From CAVSNH01 sp963729275 (lineage in GTDB: Bacteria > Actinomycetota > Acidimicrobiia > Acidimicrobiales > RAAP-2): 64,000 nucleotides of DNA. The notes under the pieces were generated by a model. That model searched no databases, was not told the DNA's origin, and saw only the letters and a program-made list of their open reading frames with translations. Each line of letters opens with the position of its first letter. The stretch's first letter is position 1. Below are positions 16,132 to 24,122 of this stretch, in pieces. A program made the position numbers and the translations under genes. Location of the stretch: NCBI GenBank assembly GCA_963729275.1, contig CAVSNH010000013.1:558001-622000 (forward strand), read 5' to 3'.

Positions 16132-17361
16132 TCACGGCGCGGAGGCCACCGCCATCGACGAGGCACCCGAGCACACCGGGATCGGGCGGCCGAAGGCCTG
16201 GGGGGTCGGCTCGAAGGGGACCACGGCATCGAACCCGTCGACGATGAACGTGCCGACCTTCCCCGGGCCGGACACGATGTCGGTCGGGTGCTGCGTGCCG
16301 GTGATGGCCGCCTTCCCCGGTTGGCTGGGCAGCCGAACCGGCGGCGGCGGATCGGAGAAGCTGCCGAGTGGGACAGAGTTGACCCAGTTGTTGGCCGCGT
16401 CCACCACCAGGACGTCGCCGTCGGCCACCGTCAGCGCGGCGGGATCGGCGATGCCGAAACGGTCGAAGCCCGCCTCGGGCAGCAGTGCACCGGTGGCGGC
16501 CTCGATGGGCACGACCCGGCCGCCGTAGTCGGCACCGCCCTGGCCGGCGACGTAGATGGTGGTGCCGTCCGCGCTGGCCACGATGCCGTGCGGGGAATAG
16601 ACGGACGAGACGGCGAGCCCGGTCAGAATCTCCGGCTGCACGGTGTCGCGGACCATGTCGACCGGGATCACGCCGTCGGGCACCAGGGCGTAGAGCACGG
16701 TGCCGGACGGGTCGAGGGCCATTCCGAAGACGGCGTGACTGGTGCCGAGGTCGATGGGTGTCCCGACGGTGCCGGAGGCGGGGTCGACCGGGACGATCGA
16801 CGACCCGTCGGCCACGAGCACCGTCCGCCCGTCGGGCAGGGCCACCACGGCGTGGCTACCCCCCTGGCCGGGCAGGAGGATGGGAGCGAGCGCCCTCTGG
16901 GTCACGAGGTCGACGGGGATGAGGACGTTGCGCACGCCACCGACGGGTGCGTGACCCGCGTTGGTGGCGCCCGTCCCTCGGGGGGAGGAGGACGTCGGCA
17001 CCGAGCCGGCGACCCCGTCGGTGGTGGCCACGTAGGCCCATCGGCCGTCGGGCGAGGTGGCGATGGCGAAGGAGCCGAGGACGGGCGTGCCGTGGAGCGG
17101 CAAGGGGATGGGGGCTTCGGCCGTGCGGGTGTCGAGCTCTACCGGCGTCACCGCCGTCGGGCACACCACGTAGCCCACGGTCCCGGCAGGAGCCAGCGAG
17201 GTGGCATCCAGCACCCGAGCGGTAGTCGGCGCCGCCACCAGCGCTCCGGCCGCAGCCACGAGCACGGCGGCGGCCACGATGACGAAAAGAGGGCTCCGCT
17301 GTCCCGTGTCCTTCGTTCGACGATGACGGTGACGCTGACGCTGACGGTGACGCGGGGCCAT
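16132..17361 (-). CDS. Membrane-anchored beta-propeller protein (YncE/NHL-like)
   Basis: 409 residues of unknown function. A highly basic N-terminus (alternating Arg, His and Gln) precedes a single membrane segment at about 24-46, so the rest should face outside. The body consists of repeated blades with the SPDGRWAYVA, LPDGRTVLVAD and SADGTTIYVAG type of motif. These are typical of surface layer or YncE-like propellers. The basic start is encoded by short tandem repeats in the DNA (17324-17350). Start is the ATG at 17361. No enzymatic motif is visible, so a binding or scaffold role is more likely than catalysis. Confidence 0.8.
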   Translation of the reverse strand: MAPRHRQRQRHRHRRTKDTGQRSPLFVIVAAAVLVAAAGALVAAPTTARVLDATSLAPAGTVGYVVCPTAVTPVELDTRTAEAPIPLPLHGTPVLGSFAIATSPDGRWAYVATTDGVAGSVPTSSSPRGTGATNAGHAPVGGVRNVLIPVDLVTQRALAPILLPGQGGSHAVVALPDGRTVLVADGSSIVPVDPASGTVGTPIDLGTSHAVFGMALDPSGTVLYALVPDGVIPVDMVRDTVQPEILTGLAVSSVYSPHGIVASADGTTIYVAGQGGADYGGRVVPIEAATGALLPEAGFDRFGIADPAALTVADGDVLVVDAANNWVNSVPLGSFSDPPPPVRLPSQPGKAAITGTQHPTDIVSGPGKVGTFIVDGFDAVVPFEPTPQAFGRPIPVCSGASSMAVASAP

Positions 17362-17424
17362 AGGGTTCCGCGACGATAGCCAGGGGGCCGCATCCCCGTC
17401 ATTGGCGGACCGCCCGCTCTCTGG

Positions 17425-17475
17425 TCGGAGGGCCCTGTCCGGTCGGAGGGCCCTGTCCGGTCGGAGGGTGCCGGG
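17425..17475. repeat. Tandem repeat, 18-bp unit, about 2.8 copies
   Basis: TCGGAGGGCCCTGTCCGG occurs twice exactly (17425-17442, 17443-17460), followed by a partial divergent copy to 17475. It lies between the propeller start at 17361 and the zinc-finger gene stop at 17510, outside any credible gene. Confidence 0.75.
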
Positions 17476-17509
17476 TCAGCTCACCCCACGTGTCGCCGAG
17501 CTCCTCGAG

Positions 17510-17809
17510 TCACGAGTGGGAGAAGGAGGGAGCCTCCTCGACCTCGAACGCCGTCTCGTCCAGGTAGCACCACCACCAGTCCTCGCCGGGCTCGAAGGAT
17601 TGGATGACCGGATGGCTGCTGTCCCGGAAGTGGGCGGTGGCATGACGGTTGGGCGAGCTGTCGCAGCAGCCCACGTGGCCACAGACCACGCACATCCGGA
17701 GATGCAACCAGTGGCCTCCCGTGCGCAGGCAGTCCTCGCACCCGTCGGCCGACGGGATGACCTCACCGACCTCGTCGAGATGGGTGCACGGCACTGCGGT
17801 TCCGCTCAT
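17510..17809 (-). CDS. UBP-type zinc finger protein
   Basis: 99-residue stand-alone zf-UBP domain. Zinc ligands follow the family pattern: CTH near the N-terminus, CEDC, CVVCGHVGC, then His in NRHATAHF and SSHPVIQSF. A conserved acidic and aromatic EPGEDWWWCYLD stretch follows. In eukaryotes this fold binds the C-terminus of ubiquitin; in actinobacteria free-standing copies are common and their partner is not known to me. The ATG at 17809 has GGAGGACG upstream. No ubiquitin-like or proteasome gene is nearby. Confidence 0.85.
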   Translation of the reverse strand: MSGTAVPCTHLDEVGEVIPSADGCEDCLRTGGHWLHLRMCVVCGHVGCCDSSPNRHATAHFRDSSHPVIQSFEPGEDWWWCYLDETAFEVEEAPSFSHS

Positions 17810-17931
17810 GGTGTCGTCCTCCGCCCGGGAACAGTCTCGGCCTCCTCGGCCTCCTCGCCGTCCGGGCCCGGGCGAGCGTAACGGTCGTGCGCCGCCAACG
17901 GGCCGGGGAGGGAGCGCCTGGGCATCCGGGC

Positions 17932-18138
17932 TCAGACGGCCACCTCGGCCACTGGTGCGCCGAACCTCGCCACCAGGTCCTCCTCCGACACGTCGTCGGC
18001 CGGAGTGGGCGGCAGATCCGCCGGAGTGGGCGGTAGATCCGCCGGCCCCACCTGTGGCCGCCCGCTGGCCAGGTCCTCCAAAACCGGTGCCTTCGAGATC
18101 AGTGTTCTCTCCTCGAAGCACCGATCACCGAGTGGCAC
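17932..18138 (-). CDS. Small acidic hypothetical protein
   Basis: 68-residue open frame with a Pro/Asp-rich middle caused by a tandem 21-bp duplication at 18001-18042 (ADLPPTP twice) and an acidic end (DDVSEEDLVARFG). I recognise no family. The composition looks protein-like, and it is the best reading of a 450-bp stretch between the zinc-finger gene and the PH-like gene. It may still be non-coding. The start is the ATG at 18138. Confidence 0.35.
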   Translation of the reverse strand: MPLGDRCFEERTLISKAPVLEDLASGRPQVGPADLPPTPADLPPTPADDVSEEDLVARFGAPVAEVAV

Positions 18139-18260
18139 GATGAGGGCGTGGTAGCCGGAACCGGCTTGCGGGCCCCTGTGCCGGCCGCCCTCTCCGTCCG
18201 TACCGTGACCAGGTCCCCGGTCAGGAGTAAGCGGAAGGGGGCCGTCGAGGGATTGGGGCC

Positions 18261-18611
18261 GTGGCCAGCTTGACGGTCGAGGGCGACCGGCTGCTCCTCC
18301 GGCTGCGGCCGCTCGAACGGCTGGAAAGCGTCCACGGCGACATCTCGGTGCCGCTGTCCGCCGTGCGAGCCGTCCGCGTCGCCGAGGACGTCTGGGCCGA
18401 GCTGCGAGGGATCCGGGCCCCGGGTACCGGGCTACCCGGGGTGATCGCGGTGGGCACCCGAAGGGGCTCGTTCGGAAAGGACTTCACCGCCGTGCACGGG
18501 CGTGGGCGCGGAGTCGTCGTCGAGACCGAAGATTGCCCGTTCCGCCGACTCATCGTCACCGTTTCCGACCCCGACGCCGTGGCCGCCGAGGTGACAGCCG
18601 CCCTCCGTTGA
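18261..18611 (+). CDS. Conserved actinobacterial hypothetical protein (PH-like fold suspected)
   Basis: 116 residues with alternating beta-type segments and a strongly motif-like centre (VPLSAVRAVRVAEDVWAELR, then GIRAPGTGLPGVIAVGTRRG). Proteins with this same ordering are widespread single-copy hypotheticals in actinobacteria, as I remember them. The shape suggests a PH-like beta barrel. No signal peptide, no membrane segment. The start is the GTG at 18261. Function unknown. Confidence 0.75.
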   Translation: MASLTVEGDRLLLRLRPLERLESVHGDISVPLSAVRAVRVAEDVWAELRGIRAPGTGLPGVIAVGTRRGSFGKDFTAVHGRGRGVVVETEDCPFRRLIVTVSDPDAVAAEVTAALR

Positions 18612-18863
18612 GCACCGGAGGGGGCGGGCATGGCCGGCTGATCGACTCGGGAGTCTCGAAAGCCAACGCCCACCGGTCACGGCGGAGGCGCCGGCGTCAT
18701 CGGCACGGGCGTCGTCGAAGCCCGGACCGGCAGGAACGGCCCAAGGAAACATTAAAGAAATCCCGGGAGTTGACCTGTACGAAGGCGTGCACGCGCGTCA
18801 TCATGGAGACCGTGGTGCGCATGTCGGATGCTCACGACGAGGGGCTGAGGGAATGGGGTCAGC

Positions 18864-19265
18864 ATGACGATCGAACAGGCAAAGCTGCCGGACGGTGAAC
18901 TGGACGAAGTAGTCGAGGCGGCAACGACGGTCGACCCGCACCGACGCCTCGACCAGCTGGCACCTCTGATCCACGAGCTCATTGCCTGGGAGCTCGTCTA
19001 CCGAGACAACTCGGGCACGTTCGTGCTCCACGAGGACGTCCAGCGCCGGCTCTCCGAGGTGAACGCCCTTCGGCCCCAGTCGATCGCCCAGGTGTACGTG
19101 GGCCGTCAGTGTGAGCACTGCGGGGTGGTCGGCGTGACCAGGCTGATCGACGGTCTTCGGACCTGCGCCTCGTGCAGCCGAGCGGCCAAGGAGACCGACG
19201 CCGAGCCTGCCTTCGAAAAGCCGGTGGTACGACACCGCTCGCGCTGGCACCGTAAGGCCGGTTGA
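18864..19265 (+). CDS. Hypothetical protein with a C-terminal zinc-ribbon-like CxxC pair
   Basis: 133 residues. The N-terminal half is acidic and helical (LDQLAPLIHELIAWELV). The C-terminal half contains CEHCGVVG and CASC, two CxxC knuckles 21 residues apart that could bind one zinc. The last residues are basic (RHRSRWHRKAG), as in a nucleic-acid-binding tail. I do not recognise the family. The ATG start at 18864 is preceded by GAATGGGG. The 250 bp upstream hold no other gene. Confidence 0.7.
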   Translation: MTIEQAKLPDGELDEVVEAATTVDPHRRLDQLAPLIHELIAWELVYRDNSGTFVLHEDVQRRLSEVNALRPQSIAQVYVGRQCEHCGVVGVTRLIDGLRTCASCSRAAKETDAEPAFEKPVVRHRSRWHRKAG

Positions 19266-19285
19266 GACTCACTCCCACGCATCGA

Positions 19286-19298
19286 CTGCCTTCGGCAG
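19286..19298. terminator. Short hairpin between convergent genes
   Basis: CTGCCTTCGGCAG forms 5-bp arms around TTC. It lies between the convergent stops at 19265 and 19329. There is no T-tract, so it is only a weak candidate for a two-way terminator. Confidence 0.3.
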
Positions 19299-19328
19299 GC
19301 CATCGAGGGCGGTAGCCAGCCCTACGCC

Positions 19329-20489
19329 CTACAGCGCGGTCGTGGCCGTGCCGCTGTGGTTCTGCCGGCTGGTGACGGTCGGCGCGAAGTACTGCTGGAT
19401 GGCGAGGTCGATGCCCCGGGCCATGACCATCTGGCCCTTACTGGATGAGGCGATGGTCGCTTCGAACGGGTCGGTGATGAAGAGCGGCTCGATGAGGGCA
19501 CCGGGCATCGTGCTCGGCGTGGTGAAGTACCCGGCCATGGCCGGGCCGAGCAGCAGAACGTGCCCGTAGTTGGCCGCGGCCACGGCCAAGGGGCTGTCCG
19601 ACGAGGTCGGGACGAGCGAGCCCTCTTGTGAGTCCTGCGTGACTCCCGCGTTCGGTATGCCCCAGCCCTGGTTGTTCATGGCCGAGAGCACGTCCTGCTG
19701 CACCAGGTCGGCCAAGCGCAGGTTGGCGGCGGCGAAGGGCCGGGCGGCGTCGTAGGTCGTGAGGCTTCCGGCATTGTCAGGTGACCCTCCGCTGTCGAAG
19801 TAGATGCCCACCAGCGCCTGGGCGCCGCCTTTGTCGGCACAGATGTCCCGGGCGGCGACATCGTCGTGAGCTCCCTGGAGGCTGAGGACACCCTCGTCGA
19901 CGTCGACTGCGTCCAACCGGGCGACGGAACTGTCGGTCGTGCGGGACACCACGACCCGATAACCCTGGTCACGGAGTTGGGTGGCCGCATCCAGCTCCAC
20001 GGGCAGCGTGTCGGCGGCCTCCTCCACGGTCGCCCCGGCGGTGGTCGTGCCCACCGCCCCAGGGTCGATGCCGCCGTGGCCGGCGTCGAGGAAGACCGTA
20101 TGCCCGTTGTCACCTCGTGTCGGGGGCAGGGCCTGGCACGCGGTCGCCGAGAACTCGGCGGGGTCGACGGCCACGGCTCCGTCGAACTTCCCGGAGGGAC
20201 GAGCGGCAGGTGCGAGGGCGAATGATCCGGCGACGATGGCGACGACAGCGACGACGGCGACGACGACCAGGAGACCGAACGAGCGCCTGAGCAGACGGTG
20301 AGGGGGGCGTCGAGTCGAGACGCGGCTGCGTCCCCGGCTCGTCGCAGCGGTTGCCACCCGTTCATTGAACCAACGGAACGGTCGCGAGTGGCGGCGCCCG
20401 GCAACGATTCTCAGCCATCCTTCAGGCCACAGGCGGTCGGTGGCCGGTGCCAGGAGCGCCCCGCCGCCCGTGCCTACTGTCTGATCCAT
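19329..20489 (-). CDS. N-acetylmuramoyl-L-alanine amidase, membrane-anchored
   Basis: 386 residues. A basic cytoplasmic segment of about 75 residues precedes one membrane helix (LLVVVAVVAVVAIVAGSFAL). The outside part is an Amidase_3 domain that cuts the amide between N-acetylmuramic acid and the peptide stem. It opens with TVFLDAGHGGIDPGA, where His is a zinc ligand. The expected glutamate is in the ATVEEAAD region, and a second His-like ligand is not obvious in the place expected: GIYFDSGG replaces the usual SIHAN. That missing histidine leaves doubt about full catalytic competence. Start is the ATG at 20489, divergent from the MFS gene. Confidence 0.82.
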   Translation of the reverse strand: MDQTVGTGGGALLAPATDRLWPEGWLRIVAGRRHSRPFRWFNERVATAATSRGRSRVSTRRPPHRLLRRSFGLLVVVAVVAVVAIVAGSFALAPAARPSGKFDGAVAVDPAEFSATACQALPPTRGDNGHTVFLDAGHGGIDPGAVGTTTAGATVEEAADTLPVELDAATQLRDQGYRVVVSRTTDSSVARLDAVDVDEGVLSLQGAHDDVAARDICADKGGAQALVGIYFDSGGSPDNAGSLTTYDAARPFAAANLRLADLVQQDVLSAMNNQGWGIPNAGVTQDSQEGSLVPTSSDSPLAVAAANYGHVLLLGPAMAGYFTTPSTMPGALIEPLFITDPFEATIASSSKGQMVMARGIDLAIQQYFAPTVTSRQNHSGTATTAL

Positions 20490-20552
20490 GTCCCGGTCCC
20501 CCGTCCGACCAGCGTGGACCGTCGGGGGTGGGATCGTCGGCCGAGGTGAACG

Positions 20553-21830
20553 ATGAGCGATCGGTCGGGCTCGGCCGGACGCCCCCTGCAGCTCTACCAC
20601 TGGAGCGACGGACCGATCGTCGCCCTCCTCTTCGTGAGCCTGGCTTCGGGGTTCGGCCAGTTCGGGGTGGTGGCCGCGTTGGGCGACGTGGCCAAGACCT
20701 TCGGCAACGCCACCCACGGCACGACCATCGCCGAACAGGCCGGGCTGTCGGGGACGGTGCTCGGCGTGGGCCTGGCCATCATCCGGGTGGCGTCGCTGGG
20801 TGCGCTGCCCCTGTGTGGCCTGGCCGACCGTTTCGGGCGCCGGACCATGCTGCTCGTCACCGTGGGCGTGGGCCTGGCCTTCACCGTGGTGGCGTCGGCC
20901 AGTCCCGGCTACTGGTGGTTCGTCGCGCTGTTCGCCCTTGGACGACCGTTCCTCACCGCCACCAACGGGCTGGCCCAGGTGGCGGCGGCCGAGGAGACGG
21001 CATCACCGGACCGGGCGTCAGCGGTGGCGCTCGTGGTCGCCGGTTACGGCATCGGCGCCGGCGCGCTCGCCATCCTCCACAGCTTGGCCTCGGGGACGCT
21101 CGGGTTCCGAGGGCTCTTCGCCCTCGCCTTGGTGCCGCTCGTCGCGCTCCCCGTCATCGCCCGATCGCTGCGGGAGCCGGATCGATTCACCGTGGCGCGA
21201 GCTGGCGACACTCCGGCCATACCGGTGTTGGGTGCGGTGGCACCGCGTTTCCGGAGGCGCTTGGCCGTCGTGGTGGCCCTTGCCTTCGCCGTCTCCGTCA
21301 TTACCGGGCCGGCTGACACCTTCGTGTTCCTCTACGCCCAGAACATCGTCCACTTGAGCGGTCTCATCACGGCGGCGATGGTGGCCGGGGCCGGGGTCAC
21401 CGGGCTGGGGGGGCTCTTGGCCGGCCGATGGCTGGCCGACCATGTCGGTCGGCGGCCGACCGGAGCGCTCGGCATGGTGGGCATCGCCGTCTGCGGGGTC
21501 GTCACCTACAGCGGACCGAAGACCCTGCTGGTGGCCGGCTACGTGCTCGGCATCTTCGCCGGCGCCCTCCTCGGCCCGGCCGGCGGCGCCCTCCTCAACG
21601 AGTTGTTCCCCACCTCCGTGCGAGCGTCGGTGGCCGGCTGGTGGCTGCTGTCGGGGGTCGTGGGCGCCGTCGTGGGGCTGCTCCTCTTCGGCGCCGTGGC
21701 CGACATCGGGAACCGCTTCAGCCTGGCCGCCGACGTCATCTTCCTGCCCGTGGCGCTGGCCGCCGCCCTATTCTGGGCCGTCCCCGAAACGAGAGGCCGG
21801 GAGCCGGAGGAGTTGTGGCCGGACCTGTGA
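20553..21830 (+). CDS. Major facilitator superfamily transporter
   Basis: 425 residues with about 12 membrane segments. MFS signatures are visible: GLADRFGRRTMLL between helices 2 and 3, the matching GRWLADHVGRRP in the second half, and FPTSVRASVAGWWLLSG and VPETRGREPEELW, the last resembling the sugar-porter PETKG motif at the C-terminal end. The substrate is not evident, though the latter motif occurs in sugar and aromatic-acid porters. It is monocistronic and divergent from the amidase gene, with 63 bp between. ATG start with GAGGTGAAC upstream. Confidence 0.85.
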   Translation: MSDRSGSAGRPLQLYHWSDGPIVALLFVSLASGFGQFGVVAALGDVAKTFGNATHGTTIAEQAGLSGTVLGVGLAIIRVASLGALPLCGLADRFGRRTMLLVTVGVGLAFTVVASASPGYWWFVALFALGRPFLTATNGLAQVAAAEETASPDRASAVALVVAGYGIGAGALAILHSLASGTLGFRGLFALALVPLVALPVIARSLREPDRFTVARAGDTPAIPVLGAVAPRFRRRLAVVVALAFAVSVITGPADTFVFLYAQNIVHLSGLITAAMVAGAGVTGLGGLLAGRWLADHVGRRPTGALGMVGIAVCGVVTYSGPKTLLVAGYVLGIFAGALLGPAGGALLNELFPTSVRASVAGWWLLSGVVGAVVGLLLFGAVADIGNRFSLAADVIFLPVALAAALFWAVPETRGREPEELWPDL

Positions 21831-21881
21831 GCCGATAGCGCCCACCCTCTGTCCGTAGCGGGTACTCGACAAAGGACGGCG

Positions 21882-22646
21882 TCAGGAGAAGTGGGTCTTC
21901 GGGCGGACGAGGCGGCGGCCGTCGACCGTCAGGTCGACGCGTTCGTTGTAGAAGGCGACGAGCCCGGCGATGGGCAGGAGCTCACGGGTCGGAAAGCCGT
22001 AGGCCCAGGCGACGTCGGGGTACTGGCGACCGCCCGCCTCGGCCGCCCAATAGCCAGTGGTCGTCCCCTTGTAGGGGCATCGGGTGACCGTGGCACTCGG
22101 GACCAGATGGGTCTCGTCGATCTCCGTGGGGTTCAGGTAGTACCGGGTGGGCAAGCCGGTCTCGAAGACCAGCACCGGCGAGGACGACTCGGCCAACACG
22201 ACGCCGTCGAGCTCGACCCGCACGACGCGCGTGGAACGAAGGGCGTCGACCCGGGTGTAGGGGTTGCGCGGATGGACGAAGATCTCCTCGTCCTCCTCGA
22301 ACCAGTGGTCCATGGCCTCCCAGTCGAAGCGGACGGTGCCGGTGAGCCCGGGCACCTTGGCCTCGGTGTAGAGGTATGCGCTGCCCGGACGCTCGACCTC
22401 GCCCACCCGCAAGCCGTAGCGCTGGGCGCGGCCCCGTTTGAGGTCCGGGCTGCGACCTTCGTCGACCAAGGTGTCACGGTCGACGTCGCCGATCGGGATG
22501 TAGTACTGCGGGTGGAACGGCCATTCGAAGACGTACAGAGCATCGAGCGTGTCGAAGACGGTCGTGTTGCCGAGCGCCCCCCGCACCCGTCTCGGCGCGG
22601 GCTCGACGTGGTCGGCGGGGACGATCGCGCCGGGAAAGTCATCCAT
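21882..22646 (-). CDS. DUF427-domain protein, two-domain form
   Basis: 254 residues. Two copies of the DUF427 fold are seen. The first covers about residues 20-110 (VRGALGNTTVFDTLDALYVFEWPF, PQYYIP). The second covers about 135-250 (RVELDGVVLAESSSPVLVFETGLPTRYYLNPTEI, then TRCPYKGTTTGYW). The second copy is the better conserved one. Function is unknown. The family is common in actinobacteria as an orphan gene, and has no signal peptide. Start is the ATG at 22646. A longer open frame upstream is not supported. Confidence 0.85.
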   Translation of the reverse strand: MDDFPGAIVPADHVEPAPRRVRGALGNTTVFDTLDALYVFEWPFHPQYYIPIGDVDRDTLVDEGRSPDLKRGRAQRYGLRVGEVERPGSAYLYTEAKVPGLTGTVRFDWEAMDHWFEEDEEIFVHPRNPYTRVDALRSTRVVRVELDGVVLAESSSPVLVFETGLPTRYYLNPTEIDETHLVPSATVTRCPYKGTTTGYWAAEAGGRQYPDVAWAYGFPTRELLPIAGLVAFYNERVDLTVDGRRLVRPKTHFS

Positions 22647-22780
22647 CGGGCCGGGAGTCCTTCCTCTTCGCCTGTCGGGACGGTGCGCCACCCGGGTATG
22701 GGTGGTGCGCTCACGGTATGGGCAAACAGGGGCCGTTCGAGCGCCGGCATCGTCTTGACTCTTCAGCGCCTGGCCCCGTG

Positions 22781-23350
22781 TCAGTCGCCGAGCTCGGCCC
22801 ACACCACCTTTCCGCCCGCCGACAGCGGCCGGATGCCCCAGTTCGTGGCCACTCGGTCGACGATGACCAGCCCCCTCCCACTCTGGGACTCCGAGGACAC
22901 CGCGCAGGGTTGGACCGGCCCGGCATGCTCGTCGCACACCTCGATCGAGACCCTTCGCCCGTGAACACTAAGGGAGACGGTGAAGGGTGTGTGCCCGTGC
23001 ACGACGGCGTTGGCGGCCAGCTCACCGACGACGAGCGCCAGGTCGTTCGGCGCCACGCCCCATTGACTGGCGGTGTCGAGAGCAAACCGGCGCGCCGCAC
23101 CCACGGAGCGGAGCTCGGGATCGAACTGGCAGCTGGCACCGTTCGGAATGCTCACCACGGCTCGGCCAGAGGGCAGCGGCGCGGCCCCGTCAACGGGTAC
23201 CACTTCGTCATCGACGCTCTCTGCCGCAGGAACGCCTCGCTGGTTGAAACGATCTGGCGACACGAAGCCTCGAACCGACCCGCCACCGTGCCCATTTGAC
23301 TGTGCACGGTCGCTACCCGGCCCATCGGGAAGGGAAACGCCATTTCTCAC
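22781..23350 (-). CDS. RsbW/SpoIIAB-like histidine-kinase-type ATPase (anti-sigma regulatory factor type)
   Basis: 189 residues. The C-terminal 120 form a GHKL ATPase: N-box LVVGELAANAVVHG, then CDEHAGP (G1-like, D present) and SGRGLVIVDRVATNWG (G2). Such free-standing domains bind sigma factors or anti-sigma antagonists and phosphorylate the latter. No sigma-B operon partner is adjacent; the nearest STAS-like gene is near 30.0 kb. The first 70 residues are unconserved. The listed start is the GTG at 23350. A GTG at 23263 would give 160 residues and is just as likely. Confidence 0.8.
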   Translation of the reverse strand: MRNGVSLPDGPGSDRAQSNGHGGGSVRGFVSPDRFNQRGVPAAESVDDEVVPVDGAAPLPSGRAVVSIPNGASCQFDPELRSVGAARRFALDTASQWGVAPNDLALVVGELAANAVVHGHTPFTVSLSVHGRRVSIEVCDEHAGPVQPCAVSSESQSGRGLVIVDRVATNWGIRPLSAGGKVVWAELGD

Positions 23351-23513
23351 CGGCTGGCGAAGTCCTTCATCTCAACGTGTCCGTCGTGACTGCCAGGTAA
23401 CGACGCGGATGAGGACGGCCGGCGACACGTCGGCGGGGTACGGCTATCCCGGAGTATCCGGCACTGCGCTTGGGCGGCCACGGTCGAGCCGCCCGAGGCA
23501 ACTCCGGCGGACG

Positions 23514-23945
23514 TCAGCCCTTGCTCTTCTTGGTCACCCGAGAATCGAGGATGAGCGAGAGGGCGATGCCCAGCATCCAGACGTCCTTGGCCAACGCGGT
23601 GCCCTGTTGGGACGGTCGGATGCTTCCTTCCTCTCGCATCCCCGGGGTTCGCAGGTAGAGGCCCATGAGGCCGGCTGAGAAGACGGCCAGGCCCAGGCCG
23701 GCGAGGCGACTCGGGATGATGGGGAGGATGAGGGCGCCGCCGAGGGCAACCTCCGAGGCACCGAGCAGCTTGGTAAACGTCTCGGGGTCGACGTTGCCCA
23801 ACGCCGGATAGACGTTCGCCGCCATCTCGTGCACCCGCTTGGACCTCTCGGCGTCACTGCTGAGCTTGCCGAAGCCGGCGTTCAGGATGAAGACGCCGGT
23901 GGTCAGCCGGCCGGGTAGGTGCCGCAGCTTGACGCGTTCTCCCAT
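23514..23945 (-). CDS. DoxX-like small membrane protein
   Basis: 143 residues with three or four hydrophobic segments (LTTGVFILNAGFGKL, GASEVALGGALILPI, LAGLGLAVFSAGLMGLYL, VWMLGIALSLILDS). The order and the GFGKL and GASEVALGGALILPI patterns resemble DoxX/DoxD-type membrane proteins, some of which take part in thiol or quinone redox. No cofactor motif is visible. ATG at 23945 with AAGGAGAGGA upstream. It is divergent from the GH4 gene. Confidence 0.75.
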   Translation of the reverse strand: MGERVKLRHLPGRLTTGVFILNAGFGKLSSDAERSKRVHEMAANVYPALGNVDPETFTKLLGASEVALGGALILPIIPSRLAGLGLAVFSAGLMGLYLRTPGMREEGSIRPSQQGTALAKDVWMLGIALSLILDSRVTKKSKG

Positions 23946-24110
23946 GGTTCCTCTCCTTACCCCTCGCCGGGACTGCGCAAGCCTTCAGCCTGGCACCGGA
24001 TGACGGCGTCCACGACGAGCGGGCGGCGATGGCCCCCTCGCCCAAACATGTGTTCGGACCTGGGACCTCGTCGGAAACGACGGCACCGGGGCGCAGCCGG
24101 TGCACGCGGC

Positions 24111-24116
24111 TACCGT
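24111..24116 (+). promoter_or_regulatory. Candidate -10 hexamer (TACCGT) of the GH4 gene
   Basis: TACCGT ends 6 bp before the GTG at 24123 and no ribosome-binding site intervenes, as expected for a leaderless transcript. The same hexamer serves the cysS side of the cysS/valS promoter. Confidence 0.45.
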
Positions 24117-24122
24117 TCGGGC

